Shown: positions 37,577 to 47,197, counted from the first letter of the stretch. The stretch is 64,000 nt of DNA from Rhodobacter sp. 24-YEA-8 (GCF_900105075.1 NZ_FNSK01000001.1:3197001-3261000); one strand, 5' to 3'. Numbers and translations: made by a program. The notes: generated by a model from the sequence alone, not told the origin.

Positions 37577-37605
37577 GATATAAGCGGCCTGAAAGGCTGA
37601 CGCAA
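37577..37605 (-). promoter_or_regulatory. Sigma-70-type promoter of ffs
   Basis: On the minus strand TTGCGT (37605-37600) and TATATC (37582-37577) are spaced by 17 bases, with the predicted RNA start 7 bases later at 37570. Confidence 0.7.
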
Positions 37606-37612
37606 GAGGGGC

Positions 37613-38242
37613 TCAGATGGCGAGACCGGCAAGGCGGGCGCCCGCCAGCAGGTCATCGGCGATGTGATGTGCCCAGCGGCCTGTCGGGCTGACGACGTCT
37701 TTCACCTGCACCACGGTGCAGCCGGCGCGGTGGCCGGCCTCAGCGCCGGTCTCGCTGTCCTCGAAGACCAGGCAGCGCGACGGGTCGAGATCCAGCATCT
37801 GGGCCGCCATCAGATAGGGTTGCGGATCGGGCTTCGGCCGCGTCACCTCGTCCAGCGTGATCACCCCGGCAAAGGCCGCATGAATGCCGGTCAGCTCCAG
37901 CTTGCGCAGCGCGCCCGGGCGCCCCGACGAAGTCACCAGCACCGCAGGCACCGCGAGCCCGTCAAGGAGCTGGCGCGCGCCGGGTTTCAGATCAAGGCCC
38001 GCTTCGAGATCTTCGTAAAAGGCGCGGTGCAGATCGGCCTGCAGCTGATTGGCGTCGAGCCCCGGCATCGTCTCACGCAGCAATTCGGTGATTGCGGGCT
38101 CGTCCTTGCCGATCATCTCATGCAGGAAATCGGCTTCGACCGGATGGCCATGCTCCGCAAAGACCCGCATGTTAGAGCGTAGCGCCAGCGCCTCGGTATC
38201 GACCAGAGTGCCGTCGAGATCGAAGAAAACCGCGTCAAACAT
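37613..38242 (-). CDS. HAD-superfamily phosphatase (phosphoglycolate phosphatase/beta-phosphoglucomutase-like)
   Basis: The start at 38242 is chosen because a GAGG lies at proper spacing before it but abuts the other ATG at 38248. The 209-residue protein has HAD motif I FDLDGTLVD (nucleophile Asp8), motif II VTSSG, motif III KPDPQPY and motif IV FEDSETGAEAG, plus an alpha-helical cap at about residues 15-80. It should be a small-molecule phosphatase or phosphomutase. It lies just upstream of the ffs promoter on the same strand. Confidence 0.87.
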   Translation of the reverse strand: MFDAVFFDLDGTLVDTEALALRSNMRVFAEHGHPVEADFLHEMIGKDEPAITELLRETMPGLDANQLQADLHRAFYEDLEAGLDLKPGARQLLDGLAVPAVLVTSSGRPGALRKLELTGIHAAFAGVITLDEVTRPKPDPQPYLMAAQMLDLDPSRCLVFEDSETGAEAGHRAGCTVVQVKDVVSPTGRWAHHIADDLLAGARLAGLAI

Positions 38243-38285
38243 ATTCATCCTCAGCCATAGAATCCGCTGGCCGGACCCTGCACCA

Positions 38286-40208
38286 TCAAAGATGCAGACG
38301 AAAGCGCGAAAAGCCTGATGGCATCAGCCCGATTGGCTCGGGACGCAGCAGGGCGGCGGAGTCGAGCCGCTCGCCGGCGCCGGTTCCACTGTCAAAAAAC
38401 ACCGAGGTGCCCGGCATCGGCATGAAGCGCCAGCCGGGGCGATCATCTGAGACGATCCGCTCCTGGTCGCGGATATAATCTGCGATGATCCCGGTACAGT
38501 TGTGGCCCTCATCAAGGACCACCTCACCGGCGGGGCGGCGGGGATCGTCGGTTATGTAATTATTGACGACGAGGATCACAGGATCCTCTGGTCCAAGCGG
38601 CCGGCCGTCGATCATGAGGTCCCTGATGCGGCCGCTGCCAAAGGGGCGCGCGATCCCGGGCAGGGCAGGGGGCAGGCTGAGGTCGATCTGATAGGCGGCG
38701 CCGATGGCCGCGGCGTAGCTGAAGGCCGGAATCACCGGATTGGTCAGGATCTGGTCAGGTTTGCCTGGCATGATCTGGTTGAAGAGGGTGCAGGAAAGGT
38801 CAAGCCGCCTGGCCAGCTCCGCTCCGGTGGTCAGGAGCGCGGTCAGCGTATTTGGAAACGGATAAAGGCTGAACACATGGCGCAGCGAGACATTTCCCTG
38901 CGGAATGTCGACATAGTTCATCGGCCCGCCGCGCCCGCCAGAGCGGAAAGACGAAACCAGCGCCACCATCGGCAGCTTGCTCCATGGACCGCCTTCGAGA
39001 CGGGCGCGGGCATGCGCGCTGAGCGCAGCGCCGATGAGCCGCATCGCCTGGCCGTCAGCGACACTGGCAAACCAGGACGAGACCGGCATCGCGACCGCCC
39101 CAAGGCGCTGCCGCATCCGGAACAGCGCGGCGGAATGATCCTGGGCCAGCGCAAGCCGCAAAGGGGCCGAAGCCTCGCGGATGGTGCGCGAGGGCATCCC
39201 GGCAACCTTTTCCTGGCCGGCGATCAGGTGCGTCCGGCTGCGCGTCACCTCCCATCGGCGGTTCGGGATGCCGTTCACCGGGCTCAGCCAGAGGTCGATC
39301 ACCCCCAGATGTGACCCTTCATGCCCCGGCTGCACCACCGGCTTGCCGGAAATATGGCCGCTGATCCCGTTCACTCTTGGGTCGGCATAGCTGCGCAGGT
39401 CGGGAAAGGTGAGGTGGCTGTGGCCCGCAATCACCGCATCAAGCCCGGGGATCCCGGCAATCTCGACCGCCTGATTGTCTTCGGACACCCCTGCGACCGG
39501 CTGCGCGATGCCGGTATGGGCAAGGCAGATCACGATATCCGCCCCCTGCGCCCGCAATTCTGGCACCCAGGCGCGGGCGGTCTCCTCCATCTGCCGTATC
39601 TCGAGCCGGTCCCGGATCCAGCGCGCATTCCATTGCAGCGTCTCGGGCGGGGTCAGGGCGAAAATCCCGACAGTGACCGCGCGCCGCGTTCCGTCCGGAA
39701 GTAAGATCTCGCGGGTCAACAATGTTGCAGGCGTGGTGAAATGCCGGTCTGCAAGCGGCGTTGATGCCTTTTCGATCAGGACATTGGAGGAAATCACCGG
39801 AAAAGCGGCGCTCTCAATGGCGCGGTTCAGCGTTTCGAGCCCGTAGTCGAATTCATGATTGCCAAGCGCCACAGCATCATAAGAGAGGGCGTTGAAGGCG
39901 GTGATCGCGGGATGCGGCCGTCTGCCGCGCCGCATCGTTCCGATCTCGGCCAGGGCACCACCCTGCAGAAAATCACCGTTGTCGAGCAAGAGAGAGGTGG
40001 GCGCAGTACGGCGCGCTTCGGCGATCAGACAGGCGATCTGTGCGAGGCCGGTGCCGGGAAGCTGACGATTTGCGAAATAGTCATAAGAGAGCAACTGCGC
40101 GTGAAGATCGCTGGTCGCGATAATCCTCAGCAGGCCCGAGCCGTCAGGCGGCGTTTCGCGGGCAAAGACCAATCCTCCGGACCAGAGCCTGTCAGGTTCT
40201 GAAGACAC
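38286..40208 (-). CDS. cpdB: CpdB-like 2',3'-cyclic-nucleotide phosphodiesterase/3'-nucleotidase
   Basis: Start at GTG 40208 (AAGG upstream) gives 640 residues; a TTG at 40241 is the alternative. The metallophosphatase domain shows ATSDLHAQLLSYDY, DNGDFLQGG, LGNHEFDYG, LAHTGIA and GHSHLTF. The C-terminal 5'-nucleotidase domain shows NYVDIPQGNVSLRHVFSLYPFPNTL and NNYITD. E. coli CpdB is periplasmic with a signal peptide; none is visible here, which is odd. It may be exported another way, start elsewhere or work in the cytosol. Confidence 0.85.
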   Translation of the reverse strand: MSSEPDRLWSGGLVFARETPPDGSGLLRIIATSDLHAQLLSYDYFANRQLPGTGLAQIACLIAEARRTAPTSLLLDNGDFLQGGALAEIGTMRRGRRPHPAITAFNALSYDAVALGNHEFDYGLETLNRAIESAAFPVISSNVLIEKASTPLADRHFTTPATLLTREILLPDGTRRAVTVGIFALTPPETLQWNARWIRDRLEIRQMEETARAWVPELRAQGADIVICLAHTGIAQPVAGVSEDNQAVEIAGIPGLDAVIAGHSHLTFPDLRSYADPRVNGISGHISGKPVVQPGHEGSHLGVIDLWLSPVNGIPNRRWEVTRSRTHLIAGQEKVAGMPSRTIREASAPLRLALAQDHSAALFRMRQRLGAVAMPVSSWFASVADGQAMRLIGAALSAHARARLEGGPWSKLPMVALVSSFRSGGRGGPMNYVDIPQGNVSLRHVFSLYPFPNTLTALLTTGAELARRLDLSCTLFNQIMPGKPDQILTNPVIPAFSYAAAIGAAYQIDLSLPPALPGIARPFGSGRIRDLMIDGRPLGPEDPVILVVNNYITDDPRRPAGEVVLDEGHNCTGIIADYIRDQERIVSDDRPGWRFMPMPGTSVFFDSGTGAGERLDSAALLRPEPIGLMPSGFSRFRLHL

Positions 40209-40259
40209 GTTGCCTTGCCTTCGAAGGGGGTGAGAGTGCAACCATTCCGGTCATATTTG

Positions 40260-40415
40260 ATGAAACACGATTCACATTCTAATGTACAACTGAAGGTTGT
40301 CACGCCGGAGGCTCAGCTGCAAGCCCCTGCCGGAAACTCTGCGCCGGGTGTGGCGAAGGGGCTTTTCGGCGCCTGTCCGGCATGTCATCACCGCCTGAAG
40401 ATCCCTGAAGGCTAA
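40260..40415 (+). CDS. Possible small zinc-ribbon-like protein, 51 residues
   Basis: The ATG at 40260 opens a 51-residue frame ending GACPACHHRLKIPEG, a CxxC knuckle followed by a R-IP motif as in half zinc ribbons. It lies 16 bases before nudC. There is no clear ribosome site, and only one CxxC pair, so it would need a partner or bind no metal. The composition is compatible with coding. Confidence 0.35.
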   Translation: MKHDSHSNVQLKVVTPEAQLQAPAGNSAPGVAKGLFGACPACHHRLKIPEG

Positions 40416-40431
40416 TGCGGTGGAGCAAGTG

Positions 40432-41376
40432 ATGCAACAGGCCAGTTCCGTGACTTTCGGCGGCACCGGGCGCGACAGGGGCCATGAGCTGCGGTCTGAC
40501 CCCGAGGCGCTGGCGGCGCTTCTTGCAGGCGGGCTGATCCTGCCGCTCTGGCGCGGGATGCCGCTGGCCGATGACACCACATTGGGGTTCCTGTCTGCGG
40601 GTGATCCGTTGCTGGCCGATGCCCCGCCGCCGGTTTTTCTGGGTCTCTGGCGGGAAAAGGGCGTCTTTGCCGCTGATGTCTCATCCTGGAAGCCGGAAGA
40701 GGGTCTTCCGACCGAGACGATTTTCGATGCCGGGCGACAGCCGCATCCGCTGGCACCGGCGGGGCGGCAATTCATCGAACTGCGCCAGATCATGGCCGCG
40801 CTTGACCCGGACGAGGCCGAGATGGCCGCAACCGCCCGGGCGCTGCTGGAATGGCACCGCACACATGGCTTCTGCCCGGCTTGCGGTGCGAAATCCGAGG
40901 CGGGCGGCGCCGGCTGGCACCGCAAATGCCCGTCCTGCAAGGCGATGCATTTCCCGCGCACCGATCCTGTGGTGATCATGCTGGTGACCAGGGATAATAA
41001 CCTTCTGCTTGGCCGCAGCCCGGGCTGGCCCGAGGGCATGTATTCGACGCTTGCGGGCTTTGTCGAACCGGGCGAGACCGTCGAGGCTGCGGTGCGCCGC
41101 GAAGTTCAGGAAGAGACCGGCGTGATCTGCGGCGCGGTGCGCTACCTGGCCAGCCAGCCCTGGCCCTTCCCGGCCTCGCTGATGCTGGGCTGCCAGGCGC
41201 AGGCACTCAGCGATGAGATCATTCTCGACCCGGTCGAGCTGGATCACGCGCTCTGGGTCAGCCGCGAAGATATGGTGCGGGTGGTCAATGGCACGCATGA
41301 GGTGGTGCGACCGCCACGCCAGGGCTCTATTGCGCGCTATCTTATCGAAAGCTGGCTTGCCGACCGGCTGGATTAA
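40432..41376 (+). CDS. nudC: NADH pyrophosphatase (Nudix)
   Basis: The ATG at 40432, with GGAG upstream, gives 314 residues. Two CxxC pairs form the structural zinc site (CPACGAKS and CPSC), followed by the Nudix box GFVEPGETVEAAVRREVQEETGV and the NADH-specific signature SQPWPFPASLM. NudC cleaves NAD(H) and removes NAD caps from RNA. It is probably a single gene. Confidence 0.95.
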   Translation: MQQASSVTFGGTGRDRGHELRSDPEALAALLAGGLILPLWRGMPLADDTTLGFLSAGDPLLADAPPPVFLGLWREKGVFAADVSSWKPEEGLPTETIFDAGRQPHPLAPAGRQFIELRQIMAALDPDEAEMAATARALLEWHRTHGFCPACGAKSEAGGAGWHRKCPSCKAMHFPRTDPVVIMLVTRDNNLLLGRSPGWPEGMYSTLAGFVEPGETVEAAVRREVQEETGVICGAVRYLASQPWPFPASLMLGCQAQALSDEIILDPVELDHALWVSREDMVRVVNGTHEVVRPPRQGSIARYLIESWLADRLD

Positions 41377-41573
41377 GGGGATTGTCGCAAATCCGGTGGT
41401 AAAAGCCGGAATAAAATCGCGGCGAAATATCTGACGATACACAGGATATATCTGACGTAACGCTGCGCCCGGGTTTAAGGTCGTGGTATCTCCGGCAAGG
41501 TTGCGCCGGTACAGTTTTCACCCGCCGTTTTGCCTCGCAGATGTGGCGGTCTGCGGTCTGGCATATAACAACA

Positions 41574-41584
41574 CTGACAGTCAG
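41574..41584. promoter_or_regulatory. Short inverted repeat overlapping the SRPBCC gene leader
   Basis: CTGAC-A-GTCAG at 41574-41584 ends 10 bases before the ATG at 41595 and overlaps the likely ribosome site. Another TCTGAC follows at 41586-41591, and ATATCTGACG occurs twice further upstream near 41430-41460. An operator is possible; no regulator can be named. Confidence 0.3.
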
Positions 41585-41594
41585 GTTCTGACAT

Positions 41595-42065
41595 ATGAAA
41601 TTCAGCGCGAAGCAGGATATTGAGGCACCACTGGACTTTGTCTGGCAGGAAGTCATTGATTTCGATCATTTCGAACGCATGGCCGTGCGCCGTGGTGCAG
41701 AGGTCGAGCGGATCGACCATCAGAAACGCCCGGGGGCCGGCATGGGCTGGCGACTGCGTTTTGCCTATAAAGGCAAGCCGCGCAAGGTGCTCTTGCGCAT
41801 TTCCGAACTGAGCCCGCCCAACGCGCTTGACCTCGATCTCGACAGCCCGTCGGTGGCGGGAGGGGTGCGGCTGGAATTGCTGAGCCTTGCGCCGAAACGC
41901 ACGCGGGTTTTGCTGGTTGCCGAGACCCGCCCGAAGACCATCGCGGCGCGGCTGCTGATCCAGTCGCTGCGCCTGGTCAAAGGCCGCACGCAGCGCAAGC
42001 TGGACGGGCAGATGGGCAAATTCGCGAAGATGATCGAAGAGCGCTGGCGGGAAAGCGCAGGCTGA
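41595..42065 (+). CDS. SRPBCC family protein
   Basis: The 156-residue protein begins MKFSAKQDIEAPLDFVWQEVIDFDHFERMA, the strand-helix start of the START/Bet v1-like (SRPBCC) fold, and ends in a long amphipathic helix (RKLDGQMGKFAKMIEERWRE). This fold binds hydrophobic ligands or lipids. Nothing shows which ligand. It is a single gene with 217 bases of leader. Confidence 0.75.
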   Translation: MKFSAKQDIEAPLDFVWQEVIDFDHFERMAVRRGAEVERIDHQKRPGAGMGWRLRFAYKGKPRKVLLRISELSPPNALDLDLDSPSVAGGVRLELLSLAPKRTRVLLVAETRPKTIAARLLIQSLRLVKGRTQRKLDGQMGKFAKMIEERWRESAG

Positions 42066-42120
42066 GCGTGGGCTGGCCGGGGTCACAGGCAGGGTCAGCG
42101 CCCGGTCTCACGCAACTGGG

Positions 42121-42873
42121 TCAGGCGGGCATCCCGCCATCGGAATCGTCGCCGGCCTCTTCCAGCAGGCGACGATAATCCGGGATCTCGATCAGCCGCT
42201 TGCCATGCAGCCGGATCACCCCGTCGCGCTTCAGCGCCGAGATCTGGCGGCTGACAGTTTCCAGCGTCAGGCCAAGGTAATCCGCCATCTCTTCGCGGGT
42301 CAGCGGCAGCTCGACCGAGGCCTTGCCCAGTGTCTCATGCACCTTCAGCGACGCATCGCGCCGCGCCACAATCGCCAGCAGCGAGGCGATCTTTTCGCGC
42401 GCGGTCTTGCGGCCCAGAAGCAGCATCCATTCGCGCGCCGCATCCAGCTCGTCCAGCGTCATTTCCAGCAGGCGCTGCGCCACATGCGGGGTTTTCACCA
42501 GCATGTCCTCGAAGGGTTTGCGGCGGAAACAGCACATTACCAGATCGGTCGTCGCGGTGACGTCATAGGTTGCGGTCGCCCGCCCCGGCCGCCCGACGAA
42601 ATCCGATGGCAGCAAAAGGCCCACCATCTGGCGCCGCCCGTCTTCCATTGTCTGCGTGAGTGTGGCGATGCCCGAGACCACCGAGGCCACGAAATCCATC
42701 CGGTCCCCCGACCAGATCACCGTCTGGCCGGCCTGAAAGCTGCGGTAATATTTCAGCTGCTCCAGCGTATCCATCTCGTCGCTGTCACAACGGGCGCAAA
42801 CGGCACGATGGCGGATCGGGCACCCGCCGCATTCCATGTGCAAAGCCTGTTTGTCGTGCAGCGTTAAATTCAC
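42121..42873 (-). CDS. fnrL: FnrL, oxygen-sensing Crp/Fnr-family regulator
   Basis: Starting at GTG 42873, with TGAGG at good spacing, gives 250 residues, close to known FnrL. The ATG at 42897 would overlap the FNR box and lacks a ribosome site. The N-terminal cysteines C15, C18, C26 and C29 (CGGCPIRHRAVCARC) and the central CC near residue 112 provide ligands for the 4Fe-4S cluster. The C-terminal helix-turn-helix EEMADYLGLTLETVSRQISAL carries the E--SR contacts of FNR. It activates or represses genes when oxygen is scarce. It is divergent from hemN with a shared FNR box. Confidence 0.95.
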   Translation of the reverse strand: MNLTLHDKQALHMECGGCPIRHRAVCARCDSDEMDTLEQLKYYRSFQAGQTVIWSGDRMDFVASVVSGIATLTQTMEDGRRQMVGLLLPSDFVGRPGRATATYDVTATTDLVMCCFRRKPFEDMLVKTPHVAQRLLEMTLDELDAAREWMLLLGRKTAREKIASLLAIVARRDASLKVHETLGKASVELPLTREEMADYLGLTLETVSRQISALKRDGVIRLHGKRLIEIPDYRRLLEEAGDDSDGGMPA

Positions 42874-42896
42874 GCCAGGTGCCTCATTCAAAATCA

Positions 42897-42910
42897 TTGA
42901 TCTGCGTCAA
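42897..42910. promoter_or_regulatory. FNR/FnrL box between fnrL and hemN
   Basis: TTGAT-CTGC-GTCAA fits the TTGAT-N4-ATCAA consensus with one mismatch. Its centre is about 41 bases before the hemN ATG and 31 bases before the fnrL start. Its reverse complement is identical to the box before ccoN (54256-54269). Confidence 0.85.
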
Positions 42911-42944
42911 GGAAGCAAAGCCTGCGCCTCTTTAGGGTAGAGCC

Positions 42945-44300
42945 ATGACGCCAGATAAGCAACTTGAACGGCTGGGACTTTTTGACGCGAAGGTGCCCCG
43001 CTATACTTCATACCCGACCGCGCCGCAGTTTCGGGACGGAATCGGGGCGCCTGAGTTTACCTCCTGGCTGACGCAGATCCCGGCCGGGTCGAGAATATCG
43101 CTTTATCTTCACGTGCCTTTCTGTCGGAGGTTGTGCTGGTTTTGCGCCTGCCGCACCCAGGGCACGCAATCCGAAGACCCGGTCATCGCCTATGCCCGGA
43201 CACTGCGCGACGAGATCGCGCTGCTGGCGCAACATCTGCCTGATAACGTTACCCTTTCAAGGCTGCACTGGGGTGGGGGCACGCCCACCTTGCTGCCGCC
43301 GGACGAGATCCTGCGCCTGACGGATGCGATCTTCTCGGTCGCGCCGATGGCACCGGGCGGCGAATTCTCGGTCGAGATCGATCCCAATGAGGCCGATGAG
43401 GCGCGCCTTGATGCGCTGGCGCAAGCGGGCATGACCCGGGCCTCGATCGGGGTGCAGGATTTCGATCCCGAGATCCAGAAAGCGATCGGCCGCGACCAGA
43501 GTTACGCGCTTACAAAGCGCATTTCCGATGGGCTGCGCGCCCGTGGCATCACCAGCCTGAATGCCGATATCCTTTACGGGCTGCCGCATCAGGACCGCGC
43601 CCGCATCGCTGATTCGGTGCAAAAGCTGCTCTCGTTGGGGCCGGACCGGGTGGCGCTTTACGGCTATGCCCATGTCCCCTGGATGAGCCGGCGCCAGCAG
43701 CTGATCCCTTCGGAAAGCCTGCCGACACCGCAGGAACGGCTGGCTTTGTTCGACACCGCCCGGGCGCTGTTCGCCGCCGATGGCTATGACGAGATCGGCA
43801 TCGACCATTTCGCGCTGCCCTCGGACGGGCTGGCGAAGACCTGGAAAGAGGGGCGTCTGCGCCGGAATTTCCAGGGCTATACCGATGATCAGGCCGGGGT
43901 GCTGGTGGGGCTGGGGGCCTCGTCGATCTCGCGCTTTCCCCAGGGCTATGCGCAGAACGCCCCCGCCACGGCCGCCTATACGAAAGCGATCCGCGAGGGG
44001 CGGTTTTCGGTTGCCAAAGGCCATGCCTTCCAGGGCGAAGACCTGATGCGGGGCCGTATCATCGAGGCGCTGATGTGTGATTTCCGCGTCTCGGGCGCCG
44101 AGCTTATCCGTGATTACGGCGCCAGCCCGGCAGGGCTTGCGGCGCTGTTTGACACAGTAAGCGCGCGGTTCGGCGATATGGTCCGGCGCGACGGTGCCGA
44201 TCTGATCATTCCGCCCCGGGGCCGGCCGCTGACGCGGATGATCGCGCGGATGTTTGACGCCTATGACAGCGCGAAGGCGCAGCATTCGGCGGCGGTCTGA
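42945..44300 (+). CDS. hemN: Oxygen-independent coproporphyrinogen III dehydrogenase
   Basis: This 451-residue radical SAM enzyme has the cluster motif CRRLCWFCAC at residues 60-69 (C60, C64 and C67, plus C69, as in HemN). The N-terminal YTSYPTAPQF, the GGGTPTLL and SIGVQDFD segments and the C-terminal HemN domain are present. It decarboxylates coproporphyrinogen III to protoporphyrinogen IX without oxygen. Divergence from fnrL with a shared FNR box indicates FnrL control. Confidence 0.95.
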   Translation: MTPDKQLERLGLFDAKVPRYTSYPTAPQFRDGIGAPEFTSWLTQIPAGSRISLYLHVPFCRRLCWFCACRTQGTQSEDPVIAYARTLRDEIALLAQHLPDNVTLSRLHWGGGTPTLLPPDEILRLTDAIFSVAPMAPGGEFSVEIDPNEADEARLDALAQAGMTRASIGVQDFDPEIQKAIGRDQSYALTKRISDGLRARGITSLNADILYGLPHQDRARIADSVQKLLSLGPDRVALYGYAHVPWMSRRQQLIPSESLPTPQERLALFDTARALFAADGYDEIGIDHFALPSDGLAKTWKEGRLRRNFQGYTDDQAGVLVGLGASSISRFPQGYAQNAPATAAYTKAIREGRFSVAKGHAFQGEDLMRGRIIEALMCDFRVSGAELIRDYGASPAGLAALFDTVSARFGDMVRRDGADLIIPPRGRPLTRMIARMFDAYDSAKAQHSAAV

Positions 44301-44321
44301 TCCTTTCGACGCCCCGGACCG

Positions 44322-45551
44322 TTACACGCCCTGCACGAGGCTTTCGACCAGTGCGACCTGGGCCGGCAGACAGACCCGCTTCAGATCGTATTTCGTGACC
44401 ACCTCCGCACGGGCGCGGGCACGGATCTCGTCAAACCGCGCGGGTTCGGCCAGGCATTCGGCAAGCTGCCGCGCCCAGGCTTTCTGGTCGAAGAAATCCA
44501 CCAGAAGCCCGGTCTCGCCATGGCGGATCATCTCTTCGACCGGCGCGGTACGTGATCCCACGACCAGTGCGCCTGCCGCCATTGCCTCGACCATCGACCA
44601 GGACAGCACGAAAGGATAGGTCAGATAGGCGTGCGCCCGGCTGACCTGCATCAGCCGCAGATAATCGGCATAGGGCAGCTTGCCGGTGAAATGCACGCGG
44701 GACAGATCAAGCCGGTCTTTCACCTCATCAAGGATGATATCCTTCCAGCCCTTCGCAGTCTTCGGCGGGGCGCCATAGCTCACCTCATCACCGCCCACGA
44801 TCACCACCTGGGCATTGGGGCGTTCGCGCATCAGGTGCGGCAGCATCCGCATGAAGATGTGATAGCCGCGATAAGGTTCGAGGTTGCGGTTCACGAAGGT
44901 CAGCACCTCGTCTCCGGCCCGCAAGACCTGGCCCGAGGGGGTGGTGAAATGCGCGCCCGGATCGGGGCGGACGATGTCGGTATCGACGCCGTCAAAGATC
45001 ACATCCACCATCGGGCGCAGCGCGGCGGGCAGCGTCGAGGCCTGCCATTCGGTCGGCGCGAGCCCGCGATCCGCATGGATCAGCGCCTGGCCCAGATGCG
45101 CGGCGCGGCCCTGGGCGATCATCACCTGGTCAAAGCCGCCGGGCGAAAACTCGGGGTCAAAGCCCACATCCTGACCAGCACCGCGATAGTAGAATTCCGA
45201 ATAGACCAGCAGTTTCGCGTCGGGCCAGATATCTTTCAGAAACAGCGTCTCGCCCCAGCCGGAATGGCCGATGATCAGATCGGGCGAGAACCCCTCGCGG
45301 TCGCGGATGGTCATTGCGGCGCGGGCCGCCACCACGCCCCGGTCGGAATGGGTGGTGTAATTGCGCCCCAGACGCGTGGCGCGGGGGTCGACCGGGTCGG
45401 GTGTGAACTTGTAGCGCCAGGTCTTAAGCGGCGAGGGCCGGGCATTCTCCTGATCGGTCAGGGCCCGGCAGTCATGTCCACGCCGCACCAGTTCCGGCGC
45501 CAGATGCGGGAACTGGCCGGGGAAATTCTGGTGGACAAAGAGGATCTTCAC
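44322..45551 (-). CDS. Family 4-type glycosyltransferase
   Basis: The 409-residue protein starts [27 protein letters not shown], the N-terminal glycosyltransferase 4 motif (NFPGQF). The C-terminal GT4 domain has VHFTGKLPYADYLRLMQVSRAHAYLTYPF and the donor-binding EAMAAGALVVGSRTAPVEEMI. It should add a sugar to a cytosolic or membrane acceptor. Its start overlaps the yejF stop by 4 bases, so it is translated with the peptide importer, an unexpected pairing. Confidence 0.88.
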   Translation of the reverse strand: MKILFVHQNFPGQFPHLAPELVRRGHDCRALTDQENARPSPLKTWRYKFTPDPVDPRATRLGRNYTTHSDRGVVAARAAMTIRDREGFSPDLIIGHSGWGETLFLKDIWPDAKLLVYSEFYYRGAGQDVGFDPEFSPGGFDQVMIAQGRAAHLGQALIHADRGLAPTEWQASTLPAALRPMVDVIFDGVDTDIVRPDPGAHFTTPSGQVLRAGDEVLTFVNRNLEPYRGYHIFMRMLPHLMRERPNAQVVIVGGDEVSYGAPPKTAKGWKDIILDEVKDRLDLSRVHFTGKLPYADYLRLMQVSRAHAYLTYPFVLSWSMVEAMAAGALVVGSRTAPVEEMIRHGETGLLVDFFDQKAWARQLAECLAEPARFDEIRARARAEVVTKYDLKRVCLPAQVALVESLVQGV

Positions 45552-47197
45552 GCATCATCCCCGGGGGGGCCTGCTGCAGCGCTTTCGGGAACCTCTTCTG
45601 CGCTGACAGGGCGCAGATCGCCGAAAGCGGCCTCCATCAGGGCACGGGTGTAATCGCTGGCGGGGCGGCGGAATACCTGTTCGGTCGTGCCGGATTCGAC
45701 CACATCGCCCGCCCGCATCACCATGACTTTATGCGACATGGCGCGGATCACCCGGAGGTCATGGCTGATGAAGATATAGGCCAGCCCCCATTTCCGTTGC
45801 AGCCCGCGCAGGAGTTCGACGATCTGCACCTGCACCGTCATGTCCAGCGCCGAGGTCGGCTCGTCCAGCACCACAAGTTTCGGGCGCAGGATCATGGCGC
45901 GGGCAATGGCGATACGCTGCCGCTGCCCGCCGGAAAACTCATGCGGGTAGCGGGTCATCATCTCGGGGTCGAGCCCGACCTCGCGCATGATGTCTGTCAC
46001 CATATCGCGCGGGTCGCGACCCGGTTCGACGCCATGCACACCGAGGCCTTCGGCGATGATCTGTTCCGCCGTCATCCGGGGCGAGAGGCTGCCGAACGGG
46101 TCCTGGAACACGATCTGCATGTCGCGGCGCAGATCGCGCAAAGCCTGACCGCGCAGCCGCGAGATATCCTTGCCCATGAACAGCACCGGCCCTTCGGAAC
46201 CGATCAGCCGCATCAGCGCCAGCGCCAGCGTGGTCTTGCCCGAGCCGCTTTCGCCGACGATTCCCAGCGTTTCCCCCGCACGGACCGAGACATTGGCGTC
46301 GTTCACCGCCTTCACATGCCCGACCGTGCGCTGAAGGAAGCCCTTTGTGATCGGGAACCAGACTTTCAGATGTTCCGAGCGCACCACTTCCGGGGCGTCA
46401 GGTGCCACCGGCCCGGGGCTGCCGGCGGCCTCGGCGGCAAGCAGTTTTTGCGTATAGGGATGCTGGGGGTTACCAAAGACCTCGGCCGCCTGCCCCTGTT
46501 CGACGATCACCCCGTTTTGCATCACGCAGACCCGGTCTGCGATGCGGCGCACGATGTTCAGGTCATGGGTGATGAACAAAAGGCTGAGGCCTTCCGAGGC
46601 TTTCAGTTCCGCCAGCAATTCAAGGATCTGCTTCTGGATCGTCACATCCAGCGCGGTGGTCGGCTCATCCGCGACCAGCAGCTCCGGCCCGTTGGCCAGC
46701 GCCATCGCGATCATCACCCGCTGGCGCTGCCCGCCCGAAAGCTGATGCGGCCAGGCATTCAGCCGGCTTTCCGGGTCGCGGATGCCGACCTTGGTCAGAA
46801 GCTCGATCACCCGCGCCCGCGCTTTGGCGCCGCGCAGGCCCTGGTGGAGTTCGAGGCTCTCGGTGATCTGCCGCTCGATCGAATGGAGCGGATTCAATGA
46901 GGTCATCGGCTCCTGGAAGATGAAGCTGATATCATCGCCCCGCATCCTGCGCAGCTCTGGCTCCGAGAGTTTCGCGATGTCGCGCCCCTGCCAGGAGATG
47001 GTGCCCGAAACCGTGGCGTTATCGGCCAGAAGCCGCACGGTCGACAGCGCGGTCACCGATTTCCCGGAACCGCTTTCGCCGACCAGGGCCACCGTCTCGC
47101 CCTTGCCCACGGAAAAGGAAACGCCCTTCACCGCTTCGATCCGGCGGCCGTCCTGGGCAAAGCTGACGCGCAGGTCTTTTACGTCAAGCAGGCTCAT
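45548..47197 (-). CDS. yejF: Peptide ABC transporter, double ATP-binding protein (YejF type)
   Basis: The 549-residue protein contains two ABC ATPase domains. The first has Walker [10 protein letters not shown] (near residue 40) and [15 protein letters not shown]; the second has GESGSGKTT and [15 protein letters not shown] with [11 protein letters not shown]. The domain pair, with oligopeptide-type C-termini ([10 protein letters not shown] and [10 protein letters not shown]), is typical of YejF. It powers the YejBE pore. It overlaps yejE by 4 bases and the glycosyltransferase by 4. Confidence 0.92.
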   Translation of the reverse strand: MSLLDVKDLRVSFAQDGRRIEAVKGVSFSVGKGETVALVGESGSGKSVTALSTVRLLADNATVSGTISWQGRDIAKLSEPELRRMRGDDISFIFQEPMTSLNPLHSIERQITESLELHQGLRGAKARARVIELLTKVGIRDPESRLNAWPHQLSGGQRQRVMIAMALANGPELLVADEPTTALDVTIQKQILELLAELKASEGLSLLFITHDLNIVRRIADRVCVMQNGVIVEQGQAAEVFGNPQHPYTQKLLAAEAAGSPGPVAPDAPEVVRSEHLKVWFPITKGFLQRTVGHVKAVNDANVSVRAGETLGIVGESGSGKTTLALALMRLIGSEGPVLFMGKDISRLRGQALRDLRRDMQIVFQDPFGSLSPRMTAEQIIAEGLGVHGVEPGRDPRDMVTDIMREVGLDPEMMTRYPHEFSGGQRQRIAIARAMILRPKLVVLDEPTSALDMTVQVQIVELLRGLQRKWGLAYIFISHDLRVIRAMSHKVMVMRAGDVVESGTTEQVFRRPASDYTRALMEAAFGDLRPVSAEEVPESAAAGPPGDDA

